Below, piece by piece: positions 49,754 to 60,663 of a stretch of 64,000 nt of DNA. The DNA is from Moniliophthora roreri (Eukaryota; Basidiomycota; Agaricomycetes; Agaricales; Marasmiaceae), in the NCBI GenBank assembly GCA_001466705.2, contig LATX02000211.1, positions 1,178,001 to 1,242,000 of the forward strand, in the 5' to 3' direction. The notes under the pieces were generated by a model. It searched no databases. It was not told where the DNA came from and saw only the letters and a list, made by a program, of their open reading frames with translations. A program made the translations under genes and the position numbers. Each line of letters starts with the position of its first letter. Within the stretch, counting starts at the first letter, position 1.

Positions 49754-51464
49754 ATGGATCAACCAAGTCCACCAGTGGTGAGCCCGAAGGATGATGCTGA
49801 GAAGCAACCAACCCTCGGCCTCATTGGCATGGGTGCTATGGGGAAAATGTACGCGAATCTACTCTCCAAAGCAGCCTGGAAAAAGTGTGTTATATTCTCA
49901 CCCTCCAGAATCTCGCTAAACTGCTCTGACGCTGCAGGATTCACGTTTGTGATCTTCCTGAGAAATATGAATCGCTCAAGAATCAATTTGCTGGTCGGCT
50001 TTCAAAACGTTTTGGGTCGGAGCAGACACTCTTCTGACATGCGAGAGCAGATGTCCCTGGAGTCAACGTCATGAAAGACGGACATGCTGTCGCTCGTTCT
50101 GCAGATTTTATGATTTATTCTGTTGAAGCAGAGTTCATAGACCGAGTGGTGGCTGAATATGGTCCCTGTGAGTGATTTCATCTTTGACGTTGCAGGGAAG
50201 ACTGCTAACATCCTTAAAATCACCAGCTACGAAACTCAACGCAATAGTCGCAGGGCAAACTTCCGTCAAAGCTCCAGAAAAGGATGCCTTTGAGAAGTAT
50301 CTACCCCCGGACACCCAAATCATTTCATGTCACTCGCTGCATGGGCCAACTGTGTCCCCACTTGGACAACCCCTTGTGCGTGCCTGCATTGGTTCATACC
50401 CTTCTCAAACTCAGCGTACTCGATCCAGGTCCTCATCAAGCACCGCGGTACAGATCATGCTCTTCACGTAGTCGAAGATATCCTACGGTCATTTGGATCC
50501 CGCTATGTTTACCTGTCTTACGAAGAGCATGACCTCGTCACTGCAAACACACAAGCTGTTACTCATGCAGCTTTCTTGAGGTATGCCGTCTTACCAGTGC
50601 TTACCTTCCCGTGTTTCTTACCTTAAACACAGCATGGGAGCTGCCTGGGCCTGCGAACAATCCTACCCTTGGGAACATGGTCTATATGTCGGCGGAATGG
50701 AGACGGTCAAAGTCAACCTCACACTCCGAATCTACAGCAACGCATGGCATGTTTACGCTGGCCTTGCCATCCTCAACCCCAAAGCTCGCGAGCAGATCAA
50801 TCAATACGCGACAAGTGCCACCGAGCTGTACAAGCTCATGGTTGTCGCAGGCACGGGAAGGAGTGGCAATGGCGATGCTGAAAGGGAGCGCAAGTTGCGA
50901 CAGAGGGTAGACTGGGCGAGAGAAACGGTCTTTGGTGATTCACCGAAGAATAGGAATCCGATTTTGCTATCCCAGGATATCTTGGACCGGTTTAGCTTGG
51001 GTCAGCTCCCTGTTAATAATGGCAAAGACAATGGGGGTGATTCAGCCTCCCGCTACCGACCCAATTCTCATCTTTCTCTACTTGCCATGGTGGACTGCTG
51101 GGCGCATCTTGGTATCAAACCCTTCGATCACCTCCAGCTCGCAGCAACCCCCTTATTCCGGCTCTTCCTGGGTGTTGCCGAGCATCTCTTCCTCTCCCCT
51201 TTACTATTGGATTCTGCAATTCACTCGGCCATATATGATACCTGGCACAGATCGAACGACCTCGAATTTGTTCTAGCAGCACGTGGATGGAGTCAGTGTG
51301 TCAATTACGGAAGTTTTGAAGTATACAGGAAGAGGTTTGACGAAACAAGGTCGTTCTTCGAGAGTCGGTTCGAGGAGGCAGGTGTCTTGGGGAGTAAAAT
51401 GATCAAAGCGGTGATGGAGAGTGAACTGAAAAGGGAAGAAAGTCAGGAGACACAAAGGAATTAA
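49754..51464 (+). CDS. TYR1: Prephenate dehydrogenase (tyrosine biosynthesis)
   Basis: Converts prephenate to 4-hydroxyphenylpyruvate with NADP+ in the cytosol. MDQPSPPVVSPKDDAEKQPT leads to the Rossmann GLIGMGAMGKMYANLLS (GxGxxG). Then follow IHVCDLPEKYESLKNQF, VARSADFMIYSVEAEFIDRV, NAIVAGQTSVKAPEKDAFEK, SCHSLHGPTVSPLGQPLV and YLSYEEHDLVTANTQAVTHA. The catalytic His in the SCHSLHGP region is present. A long C-terminal helical part includes NAWHVYAGLAILNPKAREQI and ends KREESQETQRN. The pieces join through five short introns. The length of about 440 residues matches fungal TYR1. No extra ACT domain was seen. Confidence 0.94.
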
Positions 51465-52197
51465 AACGTCGGGGATTCATACGCACTGTAAGTGTTCAGC
51501 TCTCACTGAATTGATACACTGCTGTGAATTCGCTTGACCTTCCAGAGTCTTATCAATATTTAGTTTGAGCGTGGTTGACGTTTATCGTGTATTGGTTTTA
51601 TTGTACGGTATCGAGTGCATGTGTCAAACCCAGTCGTATGTATAAGAAACTCGGGGATTTCTCTGAGAAAAGTAGAAATGGGTGCATGCAGGGTGCATGA
51701 CGGGCCGGGCAGACCTATCCCGATTTGGCCTAAGTGCTCCGGACGAATGGCTGTAGTCGGAGCTTAAATATAGCCGGGGCCGTCCGGCTCTACTGGCTCT
51801 GCTGCCAGCAGCTACGCCCAGTCCCTTGCTGCACTTTTACCACAGCACTGCGACTGTGCCCCGTACTATTCCCTTCCCCCCCATAAATTATCCCCTCGTC
51901 CTCTCCCTCTTTTAACTGAAAAGCAAGTACCATTCTCATTTCTAGTCTTTATTCCAACCATCATCAGCCCATCTCCTCCTCGTCGTCGTTGACAACGACC
52001 ACCGAACCCATTTTCAACACGCATACAGCGATGGGAGCGCGTTGTTTGTTTGGCGCCAAGTCGCGTCGCGTCTCTCAACTTCGTCGAGCTTGGGCTGGTT
52101 CTTATCGATGCGTTGAACATTCCCTTTGTCTTTTCGTTTTGTTTGGGGCTCAGAATGAATACTGACAACTTTGTTTTCATCTCTCAACTTTACACAG
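51465..52197. other. Upstream region of the HMG-box gene, with pyrimidine-rich tract
   Basis: Holds the 3' end of TYR1 and the promoter of the HMGB gene. A strongly C/T-rich stretch (about 51865-51985) precedes a second part of ordinary composition. This fits the pyrimidine-rich start regions of highly expressed fungal genes. No other gene was found. Confidence 0.5.
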
Positions 52198-53077
52198 ATG
52201 CCCAAGGAAACTACTAAAGCAAAGGTGAGTGCTCTCATCCACTTTTTCGGGGACCTCTTTTGCTATTCAGGGATTCATTGTACTGGTTGAGAGGTGCAGG
52301 GAGTCGTTATCGAGCTGGGAATCAGCTTTGTTGACTAGGGTTGGGATTTGGTTGAAAAGTCCAACTTTGGCAACCCCCCAGAATTCCTCAGCATTCGACT
52401 CCATCACGCGCTTCTAGCATCCACATCTATACTTTGATGCTCTGCAGGTGCCGTCGTCGTCATCGTCGTCGTCGACGGCGTCTCGCTTCCCCTCCTGACC
52501 TCGACACTAAACTCCCCGTCCCCGCTCCGCACATCCTATTTGATTCACGTGCATTTACTCACTGCCATCTCTATTCACAGCGCAAGGCTGCTGAGAAGGC
52601 TGAGAAGGCACCCCGCAAGCCCAAGAAGGATCCTAAAGCCCCCAAGCGCGCTCTTTCCGCATATATGTTCTTCAGCCAGGACTGGCGTGAACGGATCAAG
52701 GCTGAGAATCCCGACGCTTCTTTTGGTCCGTTCTCCTCCCATTTGCACTTCTCTCGCTAATCGTGTTCGCAGGCGAGGTCGGCAAACTCCTTGGTGCAAA
52801 GTGGAAAGAACTCGACGACGAGGAGAAAAAGGTGAGCATGATCACTTCCTTTGCAAAATTCACCTGGTAACCCTTGGCCAAACAGCCCTACATTGAGCAA
52901 GCTGCAAAAGACAAGGAACGTGCCGAAGGGGAGAAAATTGCATACGATGTATGTGCCAAGATACTATTACATCTCACATACGCTCACACAACATCACAGA
53001 GTGGGAAGAAGAGCGCTGAAAACAGCGACAAGGACGAGGCGGACGGAGGCAAGGATGAGGATGAATCTGACGAGTAA
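52198..53077 (+). CDS. NHP6: HMG-box chromatin protein, NHP6/HMGB type
   Basis: A small DNA-bending chromatin protein that partners with FACT and helps transcription. Exon 1 is MPKETTKAK (52198-52224). A 356-nt intron follows, with CGTCGTCGTC repeats, and exon 2 begins [20 protein letters not shown]. The HMG box reads [40 protein letters not shown] and [20 protein letters not shown]. An acidic tail ([14 protein letters not shown]) ends the protein at 53077. The total is about 115 residues with a complete box, a typical size. The long first intron is common in this family in fungi. Confidence 0.95.
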
Positions 53078-53435
53078 ACACTTATGATATGGATGGATTC
53101 AACTGTACAAAGTTTCCTCATCCTCGTTCATTACTGTGTGACAGAACTTGTACTCCCCCGTTCTTTTTTCTCCTTCCTCGTACTTTACTAGTTTACCGTG
53201 TTGTCACCCTGCCTTTCGCCTGTCTCTGTCTCTTTCCCTTTCTCTTTTTATTTGTATTGCTCGATGTTATTATTCCAACTTGTTCAACGCAAACATTGTG
53301 AGTTGTTGCTCTATCCAGCTTGTCAGCCAAACATAAGTGCCTTCAAAGTCCGGTTAATGATTGATGCCATACATCCTATAGCTATATTGCTTCTGTAGAT
53401 AGTGGTATAAATACACTTCTGTCATGACTCACTCG

Positions 53436-54109
53436 CTAAGCTCCTCTAGCCATTCGCACGAAATGCACTGTAGATTGCCACCAGACCATCATACCTAAGC
53501 CTAACAGTCCATGTAAACATCCCCAGGCTATTTCCGGTGTCAGTTTGTACCTATCGTTGTCTCAGATGAACGTCTCTAGTTAAATTCCAGTTGGTAAGGA
53601 CATACTCTTCGTAGAAAGGGCCGAATGAGAGAGGGATGAAGCGGGGTGCTTGGAAGAGGATGGTTGAACAGATACTGTGATAGACACAGAGGCCGAGTGC
53701 CAATGCACGTTTCCCAGGAAGGAATTCTGGGTCCCTTTAGCCGTCCGTGTCTCGCTCGAAACGAGTGTTGCTCACCAGGTAAGGAGAAGCATAGTAGAGA
53801 GGCGATACACGTCCCAAGCACCAGTGCCGAATACAACTTGACGAATGCGGTATTGGGTCAGTTGCTCAAAGCGAAATACCGTAACGTACCTTGAGAAACA
53901 CCAGAGTTGTATTGTTCAGCTGCAAAAAGGGCAGACTCCCTGGGGACCATATTCCCTGAATTGCAATAGGTATCTCGGATGCGATGTGTAGAAGGAAAAT
54001 AGTGGAGCTAAAGAAGGAATGGTCCAGTCAGAGACGGGCTTGATGTTTGAGAGAAGGCGAAAAATCCCGACAGAGGACTACGAGCAGCGTTCGCTTGAGC
54101 TTGAGACAT
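53436..54109 (-). CDS. Small multi-helix membrane protein, unrecognised
   Basis: I do not recognise this family. The start at 54109 gives MSQAQANAARSPLS, and exon 2 continues with TIFLLHIASEIPIAIQGIWS and QLNNTTLVFLK. Later exons encode LYSALVLGTCIASLLCFSLP, EFLPGKRALALGLCVYHSIC, STILFQAPRFIPLSFGPFYE and the last exon PEIAWGCLHGLLGLGMMVWW, then FVRMARGA. There are four hydrophobic segments in about 150 residues, and all junctions join in frame with GT-AG borders. It resembles small ER or mitochondrial membrane proteins (a TMEM97-like fold was considered but the signature is not convincing). The neighbour, a transporter, is in the same orientation, 205 nt upstream. Confidence 0.65.
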
Positions 54110-54314
54110 GGTCCAAGGCCGTGGTTGATAGGCAAGTTCGCCGGCGCCTAGGCATGTCATAACCTATATATGGTATTCTGAACTCACTTCGTCCAATCAC
54201 ACGTCAAAGGAAATCTATAACCTCTACGGAAAGCAACACTGGATGCAGATAACGATACACGATGCAGGTAACCTCGCAAATGTCACTGATACAAGTATAA
54301 GATGTAACACGAAC

Positions 54315-56178
54315 TCAGAAAAGATACTGCAAAGAATATGCGGTGAGCCCGGTCATGGAGAAAAACATGATAATGTACTGGGAGAGCTATTAGTATCGAT
54401 TGAGCGGTGCTTATAGAAGACATACCTGTGGGATTAGGAAAGGTGAGAAGTACTCCGCAGTTCCTGTGCCGGAATACACCTGCGTTAGGAATACCTGCGT
54501 CGTCGCAGTTGGAAGACAGGAGAAAAAGCTGGGGTGAGGCCTAAGCTTAAGACTGACAATGCAGGGGGCGGGCACGCACATGCATACAAACTGTACCACC
54601 TTATCTTCACTGTTAATCAGGCCAGCGTGTACAAAACCTTGAGTTATGAGGACACCCAGTATAGGTGTGATGATCATCTTTCCGACCGCGAGACTGAGTA
54701 TAGCACCAATCGGAAGCGTCCTCCATTCGTCTCGAGGGACGTGTAACCGTGCGAGTGCAGACCCAAGTCCGATCAAACCAAGAGGAACGGAAGCAGCACC
54801 CATGAACTGCGTGAAATCAAGAATGAAAGCCAAGGGGGGTATGTTATCGGGGGCGTTGGGTATTCCTGATCCTGGAAGCTCCACAAAGAGGCCTTTGAGT
54901 TTTGGTATCAAGGCAATTGGGAACGATGTAAGGATGGCTAGCGACGCTGGAGTCAACGCAGACTTGATAGCAGTCTTCACAGTGCCTGATACCATCAATA
55001 AGCGGGGATATCGTCCTAGAAGTTTGCTCTTCTCCGTTTCGGAGGCAGACTGGGTTTTACTGGTGGATAGAACGGGCTCTTGATGGTTCTCCGTAGTAGC
55101 GGTCACCGTAGGAGCAGGTGAGATTAACCACTCAGTGGGTGCTGGAGAGGTAATGCCTTCCGTAGGGGCAGCAGTTGTGCCATCGTCGAAAAAGGAGACA
55201 TGCTTGGAGTGCCGAGGCCGCGGCCCTTGAGGAAGAGCGGATTGTGGCTCATCCATGGGTTTAGACTCTTTGGGTTCCGGAGCTGGGTCTTCTGGATCTT
55301 TTCGCTTCTCCCGAAGTCGACGACTTCGACGAATATCCTTGAACCACCAGAAGAGAGCACGTCTCTTTTTCTGTATGGCTTCGCGGAGCTCATCGGGTTC
55401 GACATCCGGACCAACAAAATCTTTGGCAACCCAAAGGTGACCACCTAGCGGAAAGAGTGTAATCTAGACAAAATAAAGTTAACTCGCATATACTGTAAAC
55501 ATGAAAATTCTCACCAAATAGACTAGAATGAACACAGAAATGTATGCTACAGCCAATGTTTGATCCTGCGGTCCGCCGAAAGGAGCTGCGCTTGTTAAAC
55601 TCATGATGACAGAGGTGGCTGAAAAGATGTGAGTTTCCGCCTGGCCTACACGAGAGTTCGTACTAACGTATGTCCCCCCAATTGGACCAACCGCCAGCAA
55701 CAAGAATGCCATATCGAAATCGGTGAGGGATCCAAAAGAGCTGTTTAGTTATGTATGCAACGGCTATGCCGATAGCGCCGTACAGAAAGGCCACCAGGGT
55801 CAGTGGACCTGCGTAAGGAGGTCACGAGAAGCATAAGGGCACACACTGCGTTGTAACACACCTATAGCACCAACGTTTTCCGGTGTGAAAGCGGGAACTG
55901 CTTTAGAAAACATGAGACAAGGTAGGGTTATGTTCTGGTATGGGCAATCAAGAAGAGACGGAATATCTTCGTTTAACCCACATACTAGTATGATTTGCCC
56001 CAAGCTTCGCGCGGCCACAGTGGGGAAGAGGTCTGCCTTTGTGATAATAAACCCACATGCAGTGCAAAGAATCCTTGAAAAACTTGAGCTAAGATGAAGG
56101 ACAGCCCCGAAGAGGAGTGACTCACAATCGTAACAGCGGCCTAATAGAGATCCAAATTATTGTCCCAGCAGATGACAT
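54315..56178 (-). CDS. Auxin efflux carrier (PIN-like, AEC) family transporter
   Basis: An integral membrane transporter, probably of the ER or endomembranes, of the PF03547-type AEC family found widely in fungi. It starts MSSAGTIIWISIRPLLR. Segments in order are ARSLGQIILNITLPCLMFSK, AVPAFTPENVGAIG, SVIMSLTSAAPFGGPQDQT, LAVAYISVFILVYLV, a large cytosolic loop rich in Ser/Pro/Lys (RRALFWWFKDIRRSRRL, HSKHVSFFDDGTTAAPTE), then AIKSALTPASLAILTSFPIA, FILDFTQFMGAASVPLGLIG, MIITPILGVLITQGFVHAGL and a last exon YIIMFFSMTGLTAYSLQYLF. The helix pattern fits ten transmembrane segments with a long central loop. In fungi the substrate is unknown. All exons were joined by short introns. Confidence 0.88.
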
Positions 56179-56608
56179 GGCTAAGGGGCGTTCGGTAGCA
56201 AGCAATATGAGCGTAAAAAGTCGTTTGAAAATATAGATGTTGTCACCGGTGCACGAAACGTAAAAGTACAAGTGTCCAACCGGAAGAGTGAGAAAGAAAG
56301 ATACGCTTTATCGTGGTCCCTGAAAATTTGCACCAATTCCGGTCGGCAGACCGCTCAAGGTATTGTGACTTTTTGATCGATAACTCGTGTACTGTACATC
56401 TTTTTCTGGATGTCTCGACCGAGCAGTGCTGCAGGGAATGGCTCGTCGGAGAGATTCTGTTTTGCGTAGAATCTTTGAGCTTAGAGAGCCATTGGTGTGT
56501 CTTGAAAGCAGCCATGTTTGACGTGGTGGTAGACGAGGTCAAGCAGGGTTCGAGCAGGGCCAAGGCTCGAGGTGCGTACTTGCCACCGGCAGACACGGGC
56601 CTTGCTAA
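56179..56608. other. Divergent intergenic region
   Basis: About 430 nt between the starts of the auxin-carrier-family gene (minus) and the hydrolase gene (plus). It probably holds both promoters. A minus-strand frame of 176 codons crosses it but I do not accept it as a gene. Confidence 0.4.
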
Positions 56609-57738
56609 ATGATAAGTACCGCGGATTGCGGTACCTCTAGAACCACTACCTTCACCAGAAATCAACCAGAAATGCAGCAAGTTCATAACGTGGGTGGCAT
56701 ACCAGTCCACATATACAGCAATTCGAACACGTTCAAGTTCTCCAAGCCGGTCGTGATCTGTTTTTTTCTCCACGGTCGCGGATCGTCGATCGGGGCGTTG
56801 TTACCGCACATTCAACGAACCCTGCAAGCATGTTCATCGGGAGACGAGCTGAACAAAGATCTGATAGTTGCAACATTCGTACGGTTTCATTTATCATTAA
56901 CACGAGGCAGACAAAAATCTCATTGGACACTGGGAAGGATCATCGTAATCACGGCCATCGATTGATCGAGGAACGCGCAAACCAGGGATGGAATGGCGAC
57001 CAGTCAAAGAGTAATTCCAAACATGCGTAAGGAGGGCTCGCCTTTGTTTACTCTTGTACATACTGACCCTGATCTCTTTTGCCAGAATCGACATGTATAC
57101 TATGCAAGGTGAATCCGAGAGCCCGGAACGCAATGGTCATGAAAGGCTAACTACTTCTCAGCTGGAACGGCGCGAGACATATCTTTTCTTATCGACTTTC
57201 TCCCTGCGTATCTTTTTCCGAATGGCGAAACCAAAATCGCTGAGTGGGGTGTTGCCGGTATCAGTCTTGGAGGACACTCGACATGGATAACCCTTTGTCA
57301 AGGCACAGCCTTTGTCTACTGGTATCATATGAAGCTGATGTCTTGCCAGAACCAAGGGTCACTTTTGGAATCCCTATTATTGGATGTCCTGATTTCCTCA
57401 GGCTCATGTCTGCCCGAGCAGAGAAATTCGGTATCCCTCTCGAGGGCTCAGAGTACCTTCCTGACAGCGCCTTGGACGTAATTCGACGCGATGATCCAGC
57501 ATTCGCACCGTATCAGCGAAGTGACTCTTCCAATCCATTCTGGGGCAAGAAGATCCTCATTTTATCGGGGGGAAGTGATACCCTCGTGCCTCGGGACGCT
57601 AGTGAATATTTTATCGAAGGATTAGAAGTGGGAGAAGGCACAAAGGAAGTGATGATTCAACCAGGGGCGGGGCATGAGTATACGAAAGAGATGGAAGCAA
57701 AACTGAACAAGTTTTTGCTGGAGAAAGTTTTGGTGTAA
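56609..57738 (+). CDS. Alpha/beta hydrolase (esterase-like)
   Basis: A serine hydrolase of unknown substrate. An in-frame Met lies at 56609; another at 56672 (MQQVHNVGGIPVHIY) may be the true start. The order is VVICFFLHGRGSS (oxyanion-hole HGRG), DHRNHGHRLIEERANQGWNG, RDISFLIDFLPAYLFPNG, WGVAGISLGGHSTW (nucleophile elbow GxSxG), FGIPIIGCPDFLRLMSARAE, ILSGGSDTLVPRDASEYF (acid) and MIQPGAGHEYTKEME (His). The triad Ser-Asp-His is complete, and the length of about 300 residues suits a cytosolic enzyme. There is no signal peptide. Four introns separate the exons. A distinct family name could not be assigned. Confidence 0.85.
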
Positions 57739-57977
57739 TCAGCTCTCTTGCGAAATACGACAAGTATGTGGTAGAGTCGAGTATGTATTTTCTATGTATG
57801 TATAGTTCCTTGTGTCGATAGACCGAGATCAAAGCATAGATTCAAGAAAACAGCGTGTCTACGTACAATTGCCTCTTCTAGTGCATGAGATGGAGTAAGT
57901 AGTCCATTGCTGACCATTCGATATCATGAATAACATATAACTTATGTACAACACATACCGTACAACATGTACATGCA

Positions 57978-59974
57978 TTAGATAGTCACCTCTCCAAGTT
58001 TTTCTCGCACATCTGCAACAGCAGCCTGCTCCGAGCCGTCGTCCGCTGACTTGTCTTCGTCCTTATCAGTATTGCCACCCTTGTTTGCGGCCGCGTTCGC
58101 GAAACTGAACGATGGTCGTACGTTGGCAGCTAATGAAGGGCTGATTGGTTTGGCGGAAGGCGGAGCATTGGAATTGGAGGAAGGTGGGTTATTTTGACTT
58201 GCGGCGCGATTCATGGGTGGTCGTTCCTTGCCTGAACGGGAATTAGTACGTTCCATTCCAGGTCGGGAGGTCGTGCGCTCCATACCGGTCCGGGAGCTGG
58301 TGCGAGATATGGCTAGACGTTCTCGGTCCTTGTCGAGGCGTTCAGAAACTTCTTTTTCACGACTGGTGACATCAACTGGTCTAGAGTGAGAGCCGCTGAG
58401 TCAAAAAGAGTAAAGGGAAGTAAAGGAATACGTACTTGGCAGCACCGAAGGGATTGGAGCGCGTGGAGCTAGTAGAAGCGGAAGGAGTAGGTCCTATTTT
58501 GGGAGATGAGAGTGGACTCGGAGTATTGGAAACACTGCCAGATCGTGGGAGTAGCTCGAGCTTGCGTCGGCCCATTTGCGGGGTTGGCGGCGTGGAGCTA
58601 TTTGCTGTACGAAAATCTTGAGCTAAACTACACATACGGAGAGAAGTAACGTACGTGATGTGCTATCTCTAGAGTTGGCAGCTCTTCTGGGTGCTCTCCA
58701 GTCATTATCTTCTGCAGCAGCAGACGGCGGCTCTCGGTCGCGAGGCGGTCCCATATCTCCTTTTCCTCTCATGCTGCTAAACTTGCTTCCTGGGCCCGAA
58801 TCCTCGGAAGGTTTGAATTTGCCACCAATGGCCCACGATTCCTCCCGATCAGCTGCACCTGGAGTTTCAGAGGTAAATCCTGCATTTTTCCGCCGCAAAG
58901 AGCCGGAAGGCACTTCGGGTTCGGGCGGCGCTCGAGGCTTGTTGGATCGCCAATCACTAGCGCCTTCAGCAACACTGGGAAGTGGCTCGGGGCGAGGTCC
59001 ATCGAACCGTCGACGAGAGGAGTCGCGTGAAGGGAGGTCGGGAAGAGGGCCGTCTCGGCGCCAGGGACTGTCAAATTTACTGTCCTCTCCACCACCAAAT
59101 CCTGGTCTCTCTTTGGCTGAAAAGGGTAACGTGGGCAGAATGTTTGAAGAGCTAATAGTTCATGCTTACGTGCTTCGGCGACGCTGACACGGATAGTTCT
59201 TCCAGAGAACGACTACAATCCTGTAAGCATAAGAACATAGCGGTATCAGACGGGAACTCACCGAGCCAGACCTGGAAATAGCATCCTTCAAGCCTTCGAC
59301 ATCTTCAAATTCCACGTATCCAAAACCTTTTGGTTTGTCATCCCGGTCCCGAATAATTTTGACAGACTTGGGCTGGAGGTAAAGGATGAATACGAGTGAT
59401 GCAAGCGAAAGAACGACACCGGACCTTGGCAGAAGCAAAAAAGTCCTCCAATTCAGCCTCAGTCAAATCAAATGCGAGGTTTCCAACAAAAGCGGTGTAA
59501 GGAGGTTGAGTAGGCAATGGCAAATCTTCTCGTGGAGGTGCAGCAGCACGATCAGCTGGAAAACAATTTGCTTTGAACAAACGAGTTAAGATTGACAATA
59601 ATTAACGCGGCACGCACGTCTGGAAGACAAGAAATCATCTGCTCTGCGAGCAAAGCGATCATTGGATCGACTTTGGTCGTCATCGGCTCTCATCGCAGCT
59701 GCCCCGCATTTTTTTGTGAGATCTCGACATTGATTGAACTTGGGCAATTCACTCACGAGCACTGGGCAAGGATTCCATTTCATCAGCCCATGAGCCTAGG
59801 GCTAAAGAGGGTGCATCCCCATCAGAGGTGAAAAGAGTGCAGACGACGTGAATTGCTCACTAGAGTCCCCCAAGAACTCATTCAAGGATATCTTTTTAGC
59901 TTTCTTTGGAGCTGAATAACGTCTTGTCAGATCCCAAAGGAAATCAACGATAAAGAGATAGAACACTTGCCCAT
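57978..59974 (-). CDS. TIF3: Translation initiation factor eIF4B
   Basis: eIF4B stimulates the eIF4A helicase and mRNA loading on the 40S subunit. The start ATG at 59974 is followed by a single G, then an intron with a GC donor (59912-59970), giving MAPKKAKKISLNEFLGDS. Then come SWADEMESLPSA, a basic segment, the RRM: YTAFVGNLAFDLTEAELEDF, KSVKIIRDRDDKPKGFGYVE, FEDVEGLKDAISRSG, and RTIRVSVAEA. The RRM RNP2 (FVGNLA) and RNP1 (KGFGYVEF) are intact. A long Arg/Ser/Pro/Gly tail with repeated DRPPRRD-like parts and AANKGGNTDKDEDKSADDG ends the protein. Several short introns break it. Length is about 560 residues. Confidence 0.93.
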
Positions 59975-60663
59975 CTTTTTTACAATTTTCGAAGGAAAAA
60001 ACGTTGAAGCGCTGGAAATTTTGTTACTTGAGTCGGGGTTTGAGGGTGTTTGCTTACAAAGGCCCAAAGGGCCCGGGCATGGATGAAACGAGCTGAGTCT
60101 GAGCTGCTCAGAGCCCCTTCGAATTCAACACTCATGAGCTCCTTATCCATCCCATTCGTCTACGTTTGGTGCGAGTTCCTTGAGGATACCGATGTAACTA
60201 TTGTTCCTATAGGGCACTTAGAAACGAGACTCTTCGAAGCCCGAGATTATCTCTACACCGTGACCGGGCTGAATATGATGCGAGAAGCATTCAAACCAGT
60301 ACAAGTGTTCTATTCAAATTTGACTTGGGGCTCACTCTAATTTCCAGCATTCTCCTGTGCCAATTCAACAGTTTAGTACCCTCCCTCTACGGACAAGGGA
60401 AATATTGGCAGCTAGTGTCCAGAGAGGCGGTAACCTGTTGAAGAGTGAATTAATTTCGAACTACCTTTCAAACAATGAAATCGAATAAGGATTCTGGTTC
60501 ATCGTGACCATCCTGTCGGTGGGATCGTTAAGTATTGCATCTGGCCGTCGTACTCCGCTAGTCAGCTTATAATGACTAGATTTCCCTGTCACATTCACCA
60601 ACCGGCGCCAACGGAGCCCTTCATGGATAAGTACGCTACAGCAGAATCTTATAACTCGATTAG
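59975..60663 (+). other. Region with a possible small gene, unrecognised
   Basis: An open frame from 60050 can be joined by an intron starting GTACAA (about 60300) to a frame ending near 60486. The result is about 130 residues with segments VYVWCEFLEDTDVTIVPIGH and SNYLSNNEIE. I know no relative and cannot tell whether it is real, part of the decayed element downstream, or chance. The rest of the stretch looks empty. Confidence 0.25.

Noticed and set aside
52225..52580. NHP6 intron of the same length (356 nt) as the OLA1 tandem intron
   Set aside because: No internal duplicate is seen at half length, so the equal size is chance.
56243..56773. Open frame of 176 codons on the minus strand
   Set aside because: No known family, low complexity, and it overlaps the start of the hydrolase gene on the other strand. 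It looks like chance openness in a promoter region.
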